Below, piece after piece: positions 61,842 through 64,000 of a stretch of DNA of 64,000 bases. The notes below the pieces were generated by a model, which saw only the letters and a program-made list of their open reading frames with translations, was not told where the DNA came from and did not search any database. A program made the translations under genes and the position numbers. The stretch lies in the NCBI GenBank assembly GCA_005777185.1, contig SXNL01000226.1, positions 1-64,000 of the forward strand, read 5' to 3'. Source of the DNA: Myxococcales bacterium. Lineage in GTDB: Bacteria > Myxococcota_A > Polyangia > Polyangiales > Polyangiaceae. Position 1 is the first letter of the stretch. Each line of letters starts with the position of its first letter.

Positions 61842-64000
61842 TCAGAGCCCCTTCTTGGGCTTTCCCCCCGCCTCCCCTGCCCCGCCGACCGGGCTCGACG
61901 GCAGCGGCACGGCGCCCGAACCGACCTTCGTCTGGTTCTCCTCGAACCGGGAGTCGTCGGTGACGACGACGACGCGCGGCGACGCCACCGCGGGGGCTGC
62001 CTTGCCCGTCTCGAGGGTGCTCCCCTCCTGCACGTGGATCCCCACAGCGTTCCCCGCGACGAGGCAACCGGTCACGACGCCCGCCGCGTCGTTGAACGCG
62101 ATGCCGATCCGGTTGGCGCGCACCTCGGTCGATCGCATCACCAGCGACGCCTTCCCCGTGGCAACGGCGCCGTGACCGTACCGGCCACGTTCGTCGGGCC
62201 TGGTGGAGCCGAGGAACGAGCTCTCGACCACGGCGCTCCCCGTCGCGTTGCCCACGACGAGGCCGAACTCCACGCTCCCCGTGACCGCGCTCGAGCGCAG
62301 CGTGAGCTTCCCCCCGACCCCGACCCCGACGCCCTGGAGCGCGATCCCCTTGCCCGTGAGCCCGTCGTCCGCGGCGCGCGTGTCCCTCACCACCGCGTGC
62401 GAGAGTGTGAGCTCCGCCACGTCGCCGGCCTCCCCGAGCGTGTCGTTCACGAGCACGGCTGCGCGCCGGGCCCGCAGAATCGCGGCGCCGTCGATCTCCG
62501 CGACGGCCCCTTTCTCGACGTCGAGGCCGTCGCCGAGGGAGCCGTCCACGCGCGACACCGTGTCCATCACGAGGAGGCGCGAGCCGTTCGCCTGCGCGCG
62601 CGCCCCGTCCTTCGTCTGGCCGCGCACGAAGAAGCTCGAGTCCCCGTTGCCGATCGCCGTCACGCGATCGAAGTCGAGGCGCGCGCCGTACTCGACGTTC
62701 ACGCCGCGGCCCATCTGATCTAGCTTGTTCCGCCGCGTCCCGGAGACCAGCACACGCGTGAGCTTGCCCGTCGTGCCCGCGCCATACAGGCCCAGACCGT
62801 AGTAGGCGTTTCCCACGAGCGCCGCGTCCTCGAGCTCCACCCGGCCGGCCTGGTCTGCCCACGCGCCCATGCCGAAGTCGCCATCGGCCTGCGCCGTCGT
62901 ACCCTCGACGACGACGCGCCTCGCCGTCACGAGCGTCTTCGCGCCGATCGAGAACAGCCCCACGGTGGAGATGTCGCGGAGCGTCACGTCCTCGAGCGAG
63001 GCCTGCGCGCCCTCGGCGGCGTACACACCCGCCGCCGCCTCGCCGCTCTTGTCGGGGAGGGTCGACACGAGCGCAGAGCCCGTGATCGTGAGCCGGGCCT
63101 CTGGCCCGAGGGCGGCGGTCGCGATGCGGCGCGTCCTCACGATGGCGCTGTCGCGGATCGTGCCCTTCGACAGGTCGCTCACGACGACGCCGGCGCCCAC
63201 CGGCGATCTCTCGACGACGTTCGTGTCGCGGATCACGGTGCGCTCGAGCTCGAGCGTGCTCGTCACCTTGGTCTCGTCGCCAGGGTTGGTCGCCGTCACG
63301 CCCGCGTGGAAGCTCGTCTCGATGGCCGAGGACACGAGGCGGATCGCGCCGCCCGCGTCGGCGTTCGCCGCGAGGGCCTGGTTCGACTTCCCGGGCTGGG
63401 GCCTCGTGCCGCGGATGACGACACGCTCGGCCAGGATGGAGCTCTTCGGCCGATACGACACCAGCCCGGAGCCGCGCGGGGACTCGATGACGACGTCGGT
63501 GAGCGTGAGCGTGCCGCCGCTCTGCGCGCGTGCCCCTTCGTAGTGATCCTCGAGGGTGACGCCCCGAACGGCGACGTTCTGGACGGCGTTCGCGAGCACC
63601 CCCCACACGTTCTGTCCGGTGCCCACCAGGCGGACCTTCTCGGCGCAGCGACCCACGATCGTGACGGCGGAGCTCGCCTCGATGCCCTCGGCGTAGCGCC
63701 CGGACTCGACGGCGATCACGGCGCCCGACGGCGCGGCGTCGACGGCCTGGCGGATCGCCCGGAAGCGCTTCGGACCGAGCTCGGCGTCCGTGAAGGCCGC
63801 GTTGACGAAGTAGGTGGCGTCCGGAGGGGGAAACGGGGCGCTGCAGTCGCCGACCGGCACGCACTCCGTCCGCCCCAGCTCCTCGCGCGTCGCCCCCGCG
63901 CAGACGGCCGCGGGCAGGATCGGCTCGCATCCCCACCCGGAGGGCGCCCTGTGGAAGCCGCTCGCGCACGTCGTCGGGCCCACGGGGGTGCACGCACGCT
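61842..64000 (-). CDS. Parallel beta-helix repeat protein, 5' end probably beyond the window
   Basis: FRAIRQAVDAAPSGAVIAVESGRYAEGI...repeats of the form VxGTxxxG/VVESSFLGS; frame open to the window edge (..RACTPVGPTTCASGFHRAPSGWGC). Confidence 0.75.
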   Translation of the reverse strand, partial: RACTPVGPTTCASGFHRAPSGWGCEPILPAAVCAGATREELGRTECVPVGDCSAPFPPPDATYFVNAAFTDAELGPKRFRAIRQAVDAAPSGAVIAVESGRYAEGIEASSAVTIVGRCAEKVRLVGTGQNVWGVLANAVQNVAVRGVTLEDHYEGARAQSGGTLTLTDVVIESPRGSGLVSYRPKSSILAERVVIRGTRPQPGKSNQALAANADAGGAIRLVSSAIETSFHAGVTATNPGDETKVTSTLELERTVIRDTNVVERSPVGAGVVVSDLSKGTIRDSAIVRTRRIATAALGPEARLTITGSALVSTLPDKSGEAAAGVYAAEGAQASLEDVTLRDISTVGLFSIGAKTLVTARRVVVEGTTAQADGDFGMGAWADQAGRVELEDAALVGNAYYGLGLYGAGTTGKLTRVLVSGTRRNKLDQMGRGVNVEYGARLDFDRVTAIGNGDSSFFVRGQTKDGARAQANGSRLLVMDTVSRVDGSLGDGLDVEKGAVAEIDGAAILRARRAAVLVNDTLGEAGDVAELTLSHAVVRDTRAADDGLTGKGIALQGVGVGVGGKLTLRSSAVTGSVEFGLVVGNATGSAVVESSFLGSTRPDERGRYGHGAVATGKASLVMRSTEVRANRIGIAFNDAAGVVTGCLVAGNAVGIHVQEGSTLETGKAAPAVASPRVVVVTDDSRFEENQTKVGSGAVPLPSSPVGGAGEAGGKPKKGL

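Noticed and set aside
1-64000. tRNA/rRNA genes, prophage, intact IS elements or known anti-phage systems
   Set aside because: None recognised by reading; a tRNAscan/Infernal and DefenseFinder run would be needed to exclude them firmly

Overview
High-GC (about 70%) chromosomal window whose gene content looks myxobacterial: many lipoproteins, Cys-rich secreted proteins, MYXO-CTERM tails, Ser/Thr kinases and a DUF2330 remnant. About 44 coding genes are supportable. I chose the real frame by family motifs, lipoboxes and start/stop coupling, because GC bias opens long spurious ORFs on both strands. Recognisable genes include smpB, ilvE, a NUDIX hydrolase, a WecG/TagA-type glycosyltransferase, an RDD/SpoIIM/DUF4129-DUF4350/MoxR/DUF58 cluster, an FGE-type SUMF1 protein with a Cys-type sulfatase, an acyl-CoA dehydrogenase, a CocE/NonD hydrolase, an envelope-glycan cluster (GT-C, UPF0104-like, epimerase) and an M36 metalloprotease. 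Strongest candidates for something undescribed: (1) a single ORF joining an intact Ser/Thr kinase, a transmembrane helix and a di-heme (2x CxxCH) cytochrome-c peroxidase domain, next to a TetR gene and a perfect 11-bp inverted repeat; (2) a secreted protein strikingly like animal C-type (GH22) lysozyme, keeping both catalytic acids and apparently two disulfides; (3) a locus in which a membrane-anchored sigma54-activator-like AAA+ domain and an ABC ATPase have both lost their Walker A lysines, beside two membrane proteins; (4) a three-part S51-like/CBM48-like/esterase fusion paired with an ATP-grasp enzyme. No rRNA, tRNA, CRISPR array or intact mobile element was recognised. All homology statements come from reading motifs; no database search was run.
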